Origin: Diabrotica undecimpunctata
Taxonomy: Eukaryota > Arthropoda > Insecta > Coleoptera > Chrysomelidae
DNA: 64,000 nt
Direction: 5' to 3'
Assembly (NCBI RefSeq): GCF_040954645.1
Contig: NC_092807.1
Location: 79,320,017 to 79,384,016, forward strand
Under the pieces are notes generated by a model. That model saw only the letters and a list, made by a program, of their open reading frames with translations, was not told the DNA's origin and did not search any database. The position numbers and the translations under genes are program-made. Within the stretch, counting starts at the first letter, position 1; each line of letters starts with the position of its first letter. Below, one piece after another: positions 23,349 to 36,160 of this stretch.

Positions 23349-26300
23349 CTTGGGAAAACAACCTTTTCACTTTTTGTAATTATGGAGCCAGACTTTGTCG
23401 TTATTCTTAAAGCACCTGTTTCGGCTTGTGTATCGTACCGTTTCTTCATTCGGTCGCTTGCGATCTGAAGATGGGAATGGACCAACTCGTTGTCATTGTC
23501 CATTCTTCTTCGTAATTCGATCACATAATATTCACCTCCTACATCTTCTCTAGGTCTATACCCAAATTCTAGATCACAAGGTAATCACATCTCGCGTCCG
23601 AATAGGACTCTCGCTAGTGTCTGGCCTGTTGATTCGTTAATGGCAGATCTGTAGGTCATTGCAAAGAACGAAAGATATTGGTCTTAGTCTCGCTGATGAT
23701 CGGACATCTTTGTCAAATACTTGCCAACTGTCCTATTCATCCATTATACCATACCTTCCGATTGCGGATGATACGTTATAGTTCTTGTTTTCTTCCTGCG
23801 TAGTCTATCACATATTCCTTGGAATAGATCGCTTTAGAAGTTCCTTCGTTGGTCACTATGGATCTCCACAAGCACTCTAAATCAGCTGATATATTCTTGG
23901 ATCAACTTATCTGCAAAGGTGGCGGCCTTCTGCTCCGGAGTGCGTAAATCTCGACACACTTAGTGAAGTTATCCATTACTACCAACATCTACTTGCCTCC
24001 ATTTTCACTTTCTGGAAATGGCCCCGCGATGTCCAAAGCTATTCTTTCAAACGGGCTTCCAACATTATATTGTCTCATAGGAGCTCTCTTTTTCGGCGAG
24101 GTCCGTTACTCGTAGCACAAATAGTACATTTCTTACACCAGTCCTTTACGTCGTCCGAACTGTTCATCCAATAAAACCGTTCCCGAAGTCGCTGAATGGT
24201 TTTCCTTACACCGAAATGCCCTCCTGATGGACTGTCGTGTAACTGACGCAGTACTTCGGCTATTCTGCTCTTTGGGATCACCAACTGTTTTCTCGTCTTT
24301 AAACCGCCACCATTTTCCAGTACTCGTTTGAGCAAGCTATCTTCCATGATAAATGAGTCTCACTGGGTCCAATATGTCTTAACTACTGAGCATAGGTTTG
24401 ATATTGCTTGCCAAGGTGGTCGACGGTTTTCCTATTTCCATTTTCGAATTTTTTGTATAACTGGATCTCTCTCTTGTTCTTCCCTTATGTTAGTAGGCGT
24501 CCAATCGTCGTTGACCATCGTTGTTCTTAGCACTGCTGCTTTCTTGGATTCCGTTTTGTTGCAGGGGGAACACACTGCTGGGCATGGCCTTCAGGAAAGA
24601 GAATCTGCGTTTCTGTGGCTAACTCCGGCCCGATGCTCAATTTTGAAATCGTATTCTTGAAGTCGTTCAATCCATCTGGTTATCTGAACCTCTGGATTCT
24701 TAAACTGCATTAAATACTTAAGGGCGGCATGGTCGGTTCGGATTAAAAACTTTCTTCCATAGAGGTATTGATAGAAGTGCTCTACTGATTTCACTACTGC
24801 TAGAAGTTCTCTTCTCGTGACGTAATAATTCCGCTCAGGGTTTGAAAGAACTTTACTAAAATATCCAAGGACTCGTTCTTGTCCTCCTTGAGATAGCACT
24901 CCTCCTATTTCCACATTACTTGCATCTGTATCTAAGATGAACTCTCCTTCTGGCAGTGGATATCCTAAAATTGGTTCTGTGATTAAATGCTTTTTTAAGG
25001 TGTCAAAGGCATTTTGGCAGTCTGTATCCCAACGGTAATCTTTTGCTTTCTCTGTAAGTCGCGTTAATGGCTTAGCTATATCTGCAAACCTCTTAATAAA
25101 CCTCCGGTAGTAAGTATATAGTCAAAGAAAACTTCTTACTTGATGTTTGTCAGTTGGTTCTGGCCATTCCTTAATGGAATCGATTTTTCCCTTATTCACG
25201 GCCATTCCTTTACTAACTATATGACCTAGATAATTGAGTTTAGCTTGAAAAAGCTGACACTTCTTGGGGTTTAACATCAATTGGGCAGCTTTAATGTCTC
25301 CCATAAGACGATTATGTCATCTACATAAACCAGGCATGTTTTCTAAGATAATCCTCTTAACACATTTTCTATAAGCCTCTCAAATGTGGCAGAAGCATTA
25401 TAGAGTCCAAATGGCATAACGCTGAATTGCCACAATCCAGATCCTGCGGTGAAGGCTGCCTTCTCATTATCTACTGGATCCATTTCTACCTGCCAGTATG
25501 CAGACTTTAAATCCAAAGTAGAAATCAATTTACTTCCAGCCAATGTTTCCAATGTGTCGTCGATCCGAGGCATAGGATAACTATTTTTCTTGGTAAAGTT
25601 GTTTATCAAACTGTAATCCACATAGAACCTCATCGTTCCGTCTTTTTTATTAACCAGAACCACCGGAAAAACCCATGGGCTCGTAGAAGGTTCTATCACC
25701 CCATCTTTCTTTATTTCCTGAACAATCGTTTCAGCTTGCTCTCTTTTCGCCTGTGGTAATCGTCAAGCTGTTTGACGAATTGGCTGAGCATTACCAGTAT
25801 CAATTTTATGCTTAACAACGGTTGTTCTTCCCGTCTTTCCTCCTTTAGGTACGAAAATATCACGATACAGCCGAAGAAATTCCCTCAATTTCCTTTTCTC
25901 CATCTGATGTAGAGACTGTCCCGCAACTGCAACCATTTGGTCGAATTTGTCGTTCTAATTATCAGATGTTATTGCCTGACGGATTATGGATGTCACAGGT
26001 ACACAAGTTCCTACTTTTGTCTTTTTCTTGATGGTCACGGTTCCAAGGCTCCATCATAACAGGTCTCCCTTGTGGATGAAGAAATAACTCATCGTTGCTA
26101 ACTTTGATTACCTTATTCTTAAAATCCAATTGGAATCCATGCATATTCATTACATCTATTTCTAATAAAGATCATCCTTTCCGATGTCAGCAACTATAAC
26201 AGTATGGACAAACTTTTCTTCTCCAATTCCCAATTATACCCGGATTTCTCTTTGACTGTTGGCATTTTCACCTGTAGCGGTCCGAAGTCGCAACCTCGTT

Positions 26301-26480
26301 GGTAACAGTTTCTTACGGCTGTTTATAACTGTCGGTCGTATAATGGTTCTGGTCGCTCCGGTATCCACCAACAACGTATGCTTTTACTATTTATTTCTCC
26401 ATCTACATATAAACTATCTTCAGGACATTTCAAAGAAGCTATTAGTATGAGAGGGTCTTTGGAAGAGTTCCGGGTCGACG
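23349..26480 (-). pseudogene. Gypsy-1 pol: protease, RT, RNase H, integrase (fragmented)
   Basis: Minus-strand blocks: protease remains near 26250-26450 (WWIPERPEPL, RNCYQRGCDFG in shifted frames); MNMHGFQLDFKNKVIKVSND (26150); RT at 25760-25300 with PSTSPWVFPVVLVNKKDG, STLDLKSAYWQVEMD, FSVMPFGLYNASATFERL and YVDD just after; NYLGHIVSKGM (25210); RNase H with DTDASNVEIGGVLS and IRTDHAALKYLMQF (24950-24591); and the integrase HHCC zinc module (24347-24075). The catalytic core (24070-23530) is heavily shifted, with IALDIAGPFPES legible. Overall this is a typical Ty3/Gypsy Pol order. At least six stops or frame changes make it non-coding today. Confidence 0.85.
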
Positions 26481-26489
26481 CTGCCCCCT

Positions 26490-27610
26490 AAGGCCGACCC
26501 GTTCTAGTTTTCCTGATAGTGAGTTTCTTGATTTGCGTCGTACCTAGGGTGCTTACATGAACTTCATACTTATCCTATTTCGCCACAATTCCAGTATCTT
26601 ATGGTCTTCGTTTTCTTGAATGTAATACTTTTCATCATATTAACGAGCTGGTCAAGTTTATCTTTATCTTCTTTCTCTTTTACAGTCGTAACTTTACTGT
26701 ACCTGCCAGAGGCCTGCGTAGCTGACTCGTATTCGAGGGCGGCGGATAAGACATTAACCAGCGCGCAGCGTCGTGTGACGAGCTAATCACAGTGTTTTCT
26801 GCATTTCATGATCACGAAGACCATCAATAAATGTTTGAACGGCCAATTTTTTCTCATGTCTTCGGGAGCTGTTGGATAAGCATATCGTACTAATCTGGCA
26901 ATATCTACGACATATCCTTGAAGAGCCTCATCTTTCTTCTGTCTTCGATTTTTAAGCTGCGAATGATATACATGCTCCAAATATTCGTGGCCATATCGCA
27001 TATTTAACCTCCTCTTCAGTTGTACGAAATCATCGGTCTCGTCTACGGCTATGGTCTGAAGAACATCTAAGGCATCTTCTCGAAGAGCGATAGTCAAGTT
27101 TCCAGCCTTTTCTTTTTCAGACCATCCATTCGCTCCTGCAGCTGATTTGAACTGTTTCATCTAGTTGTTCCATGACGATTTTCCGTCGAAAGTTGGGACT
27201 TTAACATGAGCAGAACCCTCACTTTTTTCAACTTTCGGCCGTGTTTTCAACTTACATTTCGTCTCTTCTTCTTTTGTCTCTACTGTAATTGGATTGTTTT
27301 CTCTCTCTGCTGTCTCTGTTTCCTCCATCTTCCTTTCCATCTCTTTCATGTTTTCTTCGAAGGCCAACTTTTCGGCAGCAACTTGGTTTTTTAACGAAGA
27401 TATTTTATCGTCGAGGGCAGACATCTCAAAAGTGACTTTAGAGATTTCCGAAGAGATGTTAGCAGAAACTTTGCTTTCCAGAGAAGAAATCTCGTTAAAA
27501 ACTTTGTTTTCTAAAGAAGCGATGTCGCCGGAAACTTTGTTCTCTAATGATGCGATGTCGCCAGAAACTTTATTCTCTAATTTCGAAATCGACGAGATCA
27601 CAGCAGCATG
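26490..27610 (-). pseudogene. Gypsy-1 gag
   Basis: The N-terminal part (27601-27161) is a coiled coil made of near-repeats ENKVSGDIASL, followed by a charged KMEETETAEREN stretch and VKVPTFDGKSSWNN. A stop TAG interrupts the frame, which resumes at 27160 with MKQFKSAAGANGWSEKEK, ALREDALDVLQTI, FVQLKRRLNMRYG and LKNRRQKKDEALQGYVVDIA, the Gag capsid-like block. A damaged CCHC knuckle (WNCGEIG) is near 26590. Gag would form the particle that packages element RNA. Frame changes follow near 26800. Confidence 0.8.
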
Positions 27611-27780
27611 TTTATCTTCAAATATATAAGTTTTCGTTCTTTAGTCGTTGGACTAAATTATCTTTTTTTCCGGTAGAAGCTAATTCTCTGTCCTCGAGAT
27701 GTCTTCTTAAATTCGTAACTGTGAGCTCATGAGTCGTAGTCATTTTTATAATTTGATTTCTATTTCACTCTGACACCAAT

Positions 27781-28047
27781 TGAACTGAGTTTATTACTCT
27801 ATTTATTCATTTTATTTATTATAAAATATTCTAACACTTAGTTTATTAAAGTCTTTATTTCTTTATCAAACAGCCGTTGTTTGGGAATCCCTTCGAAGCC
27901 CCGGATGTTGACCTGTGTTGACCCTTGAATTGTCTCGAATGAAAGGGAACATCAGACCGGTTTCTAGCGGGTCGGAGAATATACTAGAACAAAAGTGAGA
28001 ATAACAATATGTTTACAAGTTAAATATGACTTATATTTATCGTAACA
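27781..28047 (-). repeat. Gypsy-1 5' LTR (internally deleted)
   Basis: It begins tgaactgag and ends cgtaaca beside the target duplication atac. Compared with the 3' LTR it has lost about 130 bases (joined at tctttat...atcaaac). It would hold the promoter of the element. Confidence 0.85.
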
Positions 28048-28700
28048 ATACGTTAGTCCAGTTATGCAATGTTTTAATTGTCTTTGTTATGGTCATTAAA
28101 CAACCCAATGTAATTACAAAAAGAGATGTAAAAAATGCGGTATTAAAGGAAAAATTGGTTGCCCTGATAAATGTATTGCATTTTGCGTTTATTGTAGAAA
28201 TAATTATCACGAGTCAATTTGCCCCGAATACTTGAAACAAAAGAAAACTAAAGAAGCTATGGTAAATTAAATATTTCATTTAAAGAAGCTTAAAAGCCAT
28301 TGAAAATCCAAGTTATTTCAGTTTGGTTCAAAAAAACAAATTTTCACTCTTAACTACCTGCGATACCGACTTCCCTCCATTAAAAAGCTCTTCTTCTAAA
28401 CCTTCGAATTCTAGCACTGCTTACAAAAATAATAACACTCACAAGTCTATATTCTCCCCCACAGTTAGTCCCCAAAAAAAGAAAAAATTGTGATACAACT
28501 CCTAATTTTCCTCCTATTTGTAGAGAATACCAGACCAGCTTCTGTTCGGGATCTATATTTCAGTTTGGAAACCCTGAACCTCCTAATGAATTCAATAAGT
28601 TTATTAGTCAGCTCAGTGCTTCACTTCAAAAATTTGATCCAACAAAGTATGCAAGATTATTGTAATTCTTCAAATGTAAAATCTAATCTTAAAATTTAAG
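28048..28700 (+). pseudogene. I-like element A, ORF1 3' part with zinc knuckles
   Basis: Just after the Gypsy-1 target duplication the ORF1 frame continues as YVSPVMQCFNCLCYGH, with CCHC-type knuckles CFNCLCYGH, CKKCGIKGKIGCPDKC and CVYCRNNYHESIC. This matches the end of ORF1 in I-like elements, where the knuckles bind RNA. The remainder is decayed, with a Ser/Lys-rich region and a Leu-rich end near 28490-28699. Confidence 0.7.
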
Positions 28701-28749
28701 AAATTTAATTAGAAAATAAAATTAAAGATATTATTGGTAACATTTTTAC

Positions 28750-29629
28750 ATGATTTTAATGGCTTCCAAAAGCATTAAAATTATTCAATGTAATATTCTT
28801 TCGCTAAATGTAAACAAATATTCTTGAAATCAATTACTTTTTGAAGAACATTTTGACATAGCTCTTTCATCAGAAACTTGGTCCAAACCATCTGATACTG
28901 TTTACTTCAATAATTTTATTGTAGTTATTAAAAGTAGAAGTAAGGGATATGGAGGAGTTGCCATAATTTTAGGAAATAACATTATTTATGAGCCCATTTC
29001 ATTCGTTAACAATTTCAATCCTAATCTCTAAGTTTGTGGTGTAAATATTAATATTGACCAAAAAATTTATTATATTCTAAGTGTGTACCGTTGCCCAAAA
29101 TTTAGAGTAACAATTCAAAATTACGTTAGTCTTATTTCTCAAATTAACAATGATTGTATTATTACCGGAGATTTTAATGCTCACCATGGATTATGGGGAT
29201 CCAATTTATGTTCCGTCGATGGTAATATACTAGTAGAAGTCTTAGATGTATTTCCTAATCTAGTTGTTGTAAATGACGGATCGGCTACTAGAGCTACTCC
29301 TCCAGGACATATCAAATCGGTTGTAGATCTTACTATTATAAGCTCTAGTTTATGTTCAGCCTTTGACTGGATCGTTCTTCCAGATACCTCTGGATCCGAT
29401 ATTGGGAAAAATTGGGAAATATTTAGAGATTCTGTAGGGAGCATTTTCAGATACGAATCAAATACAAAAAAACCAATGAAATTATATTTTTCTTATTAGA
29501 TTCTATTACTACTGTAGTCAATAAATCTTTTAAAATTATCAAAGCCTTAGTTAAAACTTTCAAAACGCCACCATGGTGGGATCATGAATGTCTCACTGTT
29601 TCGAATGCGAGGAAAAATTCTTTTAAAAT
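28750..29629 (+). pseudogene. I-like element A, ORF2 endonuclease
   Basis: The AP-like endonuclease that nicks the target DNA. Blocks are KIIQCNILSLNVNKY, DIALSSETWSK, GYGGVAIILGNNIIYEP, VYRCPKFRVT, IITGDFNAHHGLWGSN (29158-29205), SVVDLTIISSSL and PPWWDHECLTVSNARKNSF. The first part has stops near 28826 and 29030. The catalytic E of SSETW and D/N of GDFNAH remain. The frame is cut at 29629 by the LTR-like insertion and resumes in phase at 33521. Confidence 0.8.
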
Positions 29630-32600
29630 TGTAACGTAATATTTTGCCTACCCCATAGGGTGTTGTTATAAGGGGTTGACAGTCGGGAAAGAAGTTACTG
29701 GGGATGGAGATAGGGCAAGCAAAATAAACGAAACTTATGCGAACAGCACTCAGGCTTTAATTGGAGTAGCTGGGTCGTGGATAAGTGAATGGTAAGGGGG
29801 TTGGATTTGGGCAACTACAAAAATGAATAAGGGGGTACTTACATCAATCTCCTGGAACAAATGGACAAACAAAACAACAGGAGGGACCTCTAGCTATTTA
29901 AAATAACGCCACTTCGAGGTGATAAATTATAACGATTACAAAAACTAGTTGTAACTATTTAAATAATGATTAGAAATGCAAAATATATCTTTTTAAATAA
30001 AACTCAAAAAGGGTTAGAGAGTTAGGAGAAATAAACAAAATGTTTTAGGAAACAAAGTAAACATATAATTGTTGTCTCACCACAAACAGTTATAAAAATA
30101 AATGGCACAAATTACTAGATTAACAGTTACAAAGATAAATACCAAAATAACAAAGAAACACTTACTTTGTCCTATCTATTTACAAACTCTGTTTACAAGT
30201 GGGAGGTGCTACAAAACTTACAAAGAAATTGTTACAAAGAAAGAAATATCTTTAAAATAAATTTATTAATAGAGAGGTTAACCTTCTAATATAAAAAATA
30301 ATAAAACGAGCTGCCATATGTCAACAATAAATTTAAAACAGAACAAATAAAATGACAGCTAACTACGCCCTAAGACATATAATTTTAATTATTACAAATT
30401 CTTAAATTTTAATAAAAGCAATTATTAATATTAAAAAACGTCTATTTTTACTTTAAAATTTAGACACAAAAAAGTTACCTTGATTTCGCTATACTTCTTT
30501 ACTTAATATTTTCTGAGGTTGGAAACTGGACCTTCACTGTCACGCAAAAAACTGTATCTATAGACTGGGACAACGACCAAGGATAAGAAAATGAGGGTGG
30601 AAGCTAGCACTGGAACATAAATCTTGGAAAACTCGTCTCCTTAAAAAACTGGAACAGGTACAACTGAACACAATGGCAACATGTGGTTGTCTTCAAAATT
30701 TCACTTAGACTGCAACCACTTTGAACTGCTACTATTAGCCGCCACAAAACACTAGATTTCCATAACAAGGAAACAATAAAAAATAAATTTACAAATCTGA
30801 AGAAAATTCGGACTAAACGCTGAAGCCTACCGCTCTTAACCACGCCTCAGCGAGAGTGAGCAATTATTTTTAAAATTCATTTGCACAATCTTGGTATAAA
30901 CAAAACGTATAAACTGTAATATTTCTGTTTATTTCCAACGCGCATCAAAAAGATAAAAATGAAGTACACATCTGTTTTACATAAACTTTTAAAACGTGTT
31001 TATATTAAAGGTGTTTATATATTAAACGTGTTTATAAAGAATTCGGTATTTTAATTCGTACGAATAGGAAATGAAATACACTAAAAATATCCTTTGCTGT
31101 TTTAGCAAATACGAGGGGATTTCAATATATACTAAAGAATTTGCAAATGCTACAATACCCTCACGTAAGAGCGAAAACTAGACACACAGGAAAAGTTTTC
31201 GTTTAGTTTTCAGGCAAACAGAATCCAAGTTGGAAAAATAGTAGCATTTTCCAACTATTGCAACAATACATCATGACTTCAGTAAATCAAACAAAACAAA
31301 AAATCAAACAAAATTTATAACCAAAAACTATTTTCATAACTGTCTATGGTACTAACATACTTACATACATTATACAAAATAAAACTGGATGCTCGACTTG
31401 ATAAATCAACACCAGGTACAGTTCGTTGGCTCTTAGACATAACGACCAATGGCAGATTCCTACAAAAATGACTCTAGCTTAACCACAAACGTGAAACAGA
31501 ACAGTGTTGAAGTTTTTGGGAGCGAAAAGAGGGGAGCGTCCAGATCAACCAAGGCGGATGGCCAACAACAGAGATTAAGCAAGCTTCGCTATGGTTATCC
31601 AATAGGTAGATAACCAAAATAGCATTAAACAATAATATAGTTGACTATGACAGTCAACCACTGGATTTCCAACTACTAGTTGAAACTCAAACTTACACAA
31701 ACAGAAGAAAAACAGAATGGCCAATAGTTCCATAGGAATATCCTCCGGGATCGATCAAAGCGAAAAATTTTCAAGTCAGGAAACTCCCAAAGGATAAAAG
31801 AAGAAAATAAATCCAAAACGTTAATACACAATCTTAAAGAAGAAGATATATAGGGTGCATACGGCATACAAGCCATAATCGATAGACAATTGGTTCAGTC
31901 TCAAACTAAATACTTCCAAAAGAAATCAAAAAATCTTAACAGTCTTCCAAGTTACGACAGTCTTACAAAGGAACTACTAAGCTCCAATAGGACAAAAAAA
32001 TATTACAGTCCGTCATCAATAATCCAACTTCAAACTTGGTACACAATTTCAAACTCAATGGCAAGATCTTCCTTAAAAGCTTAACATGACTCTTAGCGGA
32101 CGAATCCAAAACTCATCGCCCTAGCTGTTTCTCTCGTGACAACTAATAAGGTCAAAGACATAGTTTGGGAAGGGAATAAAATGGCAACATCAAGAAATAA
32201 ACCTCATCATACGGATGATATTTGAATCCAACATATTCGTCATACAAATCACAAAAAAACGTTCACTATTCTTCATTAAAACTCGAACAGGGTCACAACA
32301 TAAGACTGGAGAATTCTTAGTGGGTCATTTAACAACAGTACTAGAACTACTTCAGATGTTTCACGAACGTGGTCTCACAGTTGACATACAAAATATTTTC
32401 ACGATAAGCGGCGGCCAGGTACTTTCACTTCAGCATATCAAAGCGCCACAATGGACAATGCAAGTGGTTATACCTCTGCTTCTGCCAAATCATGAACATC
32501 ACATCACAAACACTACAACACAAAGGAATGCTTTTGAGACTTAGCCAATAGTCGTACATCAACACATAGAAAGGCTTAACCTTTTAATAAAACTTTAACA

Positions 32601-33520
32601 ATGTCGAACTTACAAAAGGGAATGCTTCGAAACGCAGTCTCACATCAACGAAAATATCCAAGGATACACAAATCCAGGTCACGTGCCTGTACGTCCTACA
32701 TGATATTTAAAAAAAATACTCAAACCACAAACTAATATACTTCAGTACTATGAACATACCTCTACTACAACATCTGACCACAAAAAGACACAGAACTAAC
32801 AGACCGAAGAAACATAACAATACTCTCGTTCTGTCACTAACAAATCGGCCTTAGCTATGGACAAACGAAGTCATATCATTATTTCCTCCTATCTGTACAC
32901 AAAAAAGAACTAGGTAAAAATACGGGGAGACACGGAACTAACAGACAGAAGAAATATACCAATACTCCTGCTCTGTCACCAACAAATCGGCCTTAACCAT
33001 GGACAAAACGAAGTCGTATGATAATTTCCTCCTACTTGTAACAAAAAGGAACTAGGGAGAAACACAGGGAGACACGGAACTAACAGACAGAAGAAACATA
33101 ACAATACTTTCAGTTTTTCACTAACAAATCGGTATTAGCCATGGACAAAACCAAGTCGCATCATTCTTTCCTCCTACTTGTACACAAAAAAGAACTAGAG
33201 AGAAACACGGGGAGACACGGAACTAACAGATAGAAGAAACATAACAATACTTTCAGTTTTTCACTAACAAATCGGTATTAGCCATGGACAAAATAAGTCG
33301 CATCATTATTTACTTCTACTTATAAAACAAAAGAAAACACGGAAACACAGACAAAACATGGACTGTAAAATAAAAAACATTTTCTTTTTCGGGGATTAAA
33401 AAAAATTTTTATCACATTACCTGGGCTATGAAATCTTCATTTCTCTCACAAAAATATTTGACCTATATTTTCGTATAAAACTGTGTTCCAATATATACCA
33501 AAGATTTTGCAAATGCTACA
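29630..33520. mobile_element. Unclassified non-coding LTR-like insertion
   Basis: It splits the ORF2 of element A exactly: the codon series before 29629 (aaat) and after 33520 (aaat) joins in frame. The ends are tgtaacg...gctaca, so TG...CA with a 4-base target duplication. A 34-base block (ttcaatatatactaaagaat... to gctaca, 31121-31154) recurs at the right end (33487-33520) with a few differences, which suggests a left LTR of about 1.5 kb read on the minus strand, with a purine-rich stretch just beyond it. No protein of a known family is encoded; the largest frame (32215-32544) is unrecognised. It is most like a large non-autonomous LTR derivative. A full second LTR was not found. Confidence 0.6.
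32780..33330. repeat. Tandem repeat, about four copies of 142 bp
   Basis: The phrase gaactaacaga recurs at about 32793, 32935, 33077 and 33219, spacing close to 142 bases. Other shared phrases are aacaaatcgg, ccatggacaaa and tttcctcctac. The copies differ by about 10-15 percent. They lie inside the LTR-like insertion and are absent elsewhere in the window. Confidence 0.85.
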
Positions 33521-36160
33521 AAATGTATAAATCCAAACTTACCTTTTCAAACTTTATTGAATATAAGAGGAATGAAGCTATATGTAAACGCACTTTCCGC
33601 TCAAAAGCCAAATCTAGTTGGGCTCGATTTTGTTCCTCACTTAGTAGGCAAACTTCATCCGCAGAGCTTTGGAAAAAGGTAAACAAAATTCAAGGTAAGA
33701 AAAAGTACACCGCTAATAATTAAGACATAGTAGAAAATGTTTTTACAAAAATCTCCGGATTATGTCCATCTACCAGTATTTATGCCGAGCATCTCCACTA
33801 ATGATCACTTTTTACTATCCCTCATTTCAGCTGACGAACTTAAAGCAAATATTAAGAGTTCTAAAAATACAGCTCCTGGTATTGACGGCATTAACTATAG
33901 CATGCTCTTAAACCTGCCAGTTGTTGCCATATATTATCTGTGCAAAATATACAACAATATTTTACTTAAAGGAGACAACTGTGATTCTCTTAAACAATGC
34001 TTGGTTATTCCTATACCCAAAATAAACCAGCTTACTGCCTTCAGACTTATCTCTTTTATGTTTTGTTTGCTTAAAACATTTGAACGAATTATGAAAAACA
34101 GATTAGAATGGTGGTATAAAAACAAAAATATTTTCCCAGTGTGTCAATGTGGCTTTCGTAGAAATAAACTGACTATGGATTGTGTGTCTTAATTAACGAC
34201 TGATATTCAGTTATCCTACTCAAATAATAATTATTTATCTATCCGCTATATTTCTTGATATTTAAGGGGCTTATAATAACGTCAATTTGAATCTATTATT
34301 CGAAAAACTAAAGCACATAGGTATTCCACCTTTGTGTTCATATGTGTTAGTAAACTGATTTCTTAATAGACAGATATTCATTCGATGTAATGATAGATTG
34401 ATTGGCCCGAGAGTGGTGCATCAAGGACTACCACAAGGCTCTGTCCTTAACCGCTTGTTGTTTAATCTATACGCTATAGATCTTCACAGTATAGGCATTA
34501 AATGCAATATATTACAATATGCAGATGACTTCTGCTTTTACACTGTAAATAATTCATACCAACAAAATATTAACTCAATAAAAACAATTATGTGTGACGC
34601 AAGAGAGTATTTCTTTAAACAAGGGTTTGAACTTACTACGAAGAAATCAGCTGTGGTATTTTTTACGCGATATCGTTTACCAGTTATATCCAGCATTATA
34701 TTTAACAGCCTAAGTAGACCCGTTCACAATCACTACACTTATCTTGGTATTACATTGGACACCAAGTTAAATAGGGACGAACACATCAACATGTGCTTAA
34801 TGAAATGTGAGAAAAGTTTAAATATTCTTAAAGTAGTTAATCGCTATAGATGGGGTGCCGACTCTAAGATTAACTTAATGTTTTATCGTGCCATCGGATC
34901 CATTCTATACCATGGAAAAGCTATCTACACAAATCTGCCAAAAACAGTCTTCTTAAAAAACTAGACCGCCTTCAGTATAAGGCTCTGCAATTAGTTCTAG
35001 GTACGCTTAAATCTACACCTACAGAGATCTTCTAGCCGAATCTATGAAACCTCCCTTACATTTAAGACGACTATCTTTAGCTTAAAAAATTTATTCTCAA
35101 ATGCCAGTCTTACAATCAAACTGAGCTACTACAAAAAATATGTGATATGTCTATTTCTAATCTAGTCGACAGAGGATGGCATAACATGAATTCTAACGTT
35201 TCTCAGAGTCTAAACACTCCGTCTGACTTAACTTTCTTTCAATCAAATTTCAATGTTTCTTATGCCAAAGTCAATGTTTGGTTTCCCAATTTTGACAACG
35301 AGAATCCAGTGGATTTTTAGTATCAGATAGCCAAGCTTAATAATCCATGCAGGATTTTCACAGGTGGTTCTAAATTAAGATTGGGAGTCGGTTGTGCTGT
35401 ATATATTCCGGATCGTTAAGAATTCCTAATATTCAAGTTAGATAAACAATGCTCTATATACTCTACAGAAATGTTTGCAATTCATAAAGCTCTAGAATGG
35501 GCTGTCAACAAAAAAAATTCTAACCACCAAGTTGTAATAATGTCAGATTCAATGTCTGCGTTATTAGCTTTAGAAAACTCACGTAAACATTTATATAAAA
35601 ATAGTCTTTTCGTTAAAATTTTAGAAACCCAACTAAAACCGTTGGAAGAACATACTACTGTAAATTTTGTCTGGGTAAAGGGACACTTTGGTATTTCCGG
35701 TAACCTTAAAGCAGATTTATATGCTAAAAAGGCAATCTTAAAAGGATCAGAAATAACTTGGTTAGATAGAAGCGATCTAACAGCCACTTACAAGAAAAGT
35801 GTAAAACAACATTGGAAAATTGAATGGTATGCTTTCTGTAACCGAAGCAATAATCTTTATACAAAAATTCATCCACTTTTACTTACTGAGCCGTTTGCCA
35901 TAAGAAGTTGCCCCAATAGAAATATTTATTCCATGTTTGTTAGATGTCTCTTTAACCAAGCCACTGTCAAGACATACCTCTATAGACTAAATTTATCCGA
36001 ATCAGAACTTTGTGATTGCAATGGTTATGCTGATGACATTAATCAGTGGCTGTTTGGATGCAAGCATAATGATGACGCAATGAAGTATTTGATGTACACT
36101 CTGGCTCAAGAACAAATACCTTTACCACAAAATCAAACTTCTTTCTTATCCTTGTCTTAA
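33521..36160 (+). pseudogene. I-like element A, ORF2 RT and RNase H
   Basis: The linker YKSKLTFSNFIEYKRNEAIC and SWARFCSSLSRQTSS leads into RT: KNTAPGIDGINYSML, CQCGFRRNKLTMDCV, LPQGSVLNRLLFNLYAIDL, the catalytic LQYADDFCFYTV (about 34510) and YTYLGITLDTKLN. RNase H is at 35320-35760 with FTGGSKLRLGVGCAV (first Asp lost), EMFAIHKALEW, IMSDSMSALLAL and FVWVKGHFGISGNLKADLYAKKA. A C-terminal Cys-containing region ends at 36160. Several stops and short gaps (34192-34398, 34965-35470) break the frame. It makes cDNA at the nicked target and removes RNA. Confidence 0.85.

Larger units (their letters stand above)
21215..28047 (-). mobile_element. Gypsy-1 LTR retrotransposon, degenerate, with macro domain
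   Basis: The ends are TG...CA (tgaactgag at left, cgtaaca at right) with a 4-base target duplication atac at 21211-21214 and 28048-28051. It interrupts ORF1 of element A. In element orientation (right to left) the order is 5' LTR, a TGGTGTCAGAGTG primer-site candidate (ending 27779), gag, protease, RT, RNase H, integrase, a macro domain with a CCCH finger, a polypurine tract (revcomp of tgcccccctctt at 22545) and 3' LTR. Stops and frameshifts break gag and pol. The 3' LTR holds a 0.93 kb copy of internal pol sequence. Confidence 0.9.

Noticed and set aside
27206..27629. Plus-strand frames with repeated LFS/ETLFSN units
   Set aside because: Antisense of the repeated coiled-coil codons in Gypsy-1 gag.
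30604..30843. Small hydrophobic frame in the LTR-like insertion
   Set aside because: No recognisable family, no supporting context and typical of random AT-rich DNA.
32780..33330. 142-bp tandem array as a CRISPR array
   Set aside because: Units are directly adjacent with no unique spacers of constant size, and the context is an animal nuclear genome.
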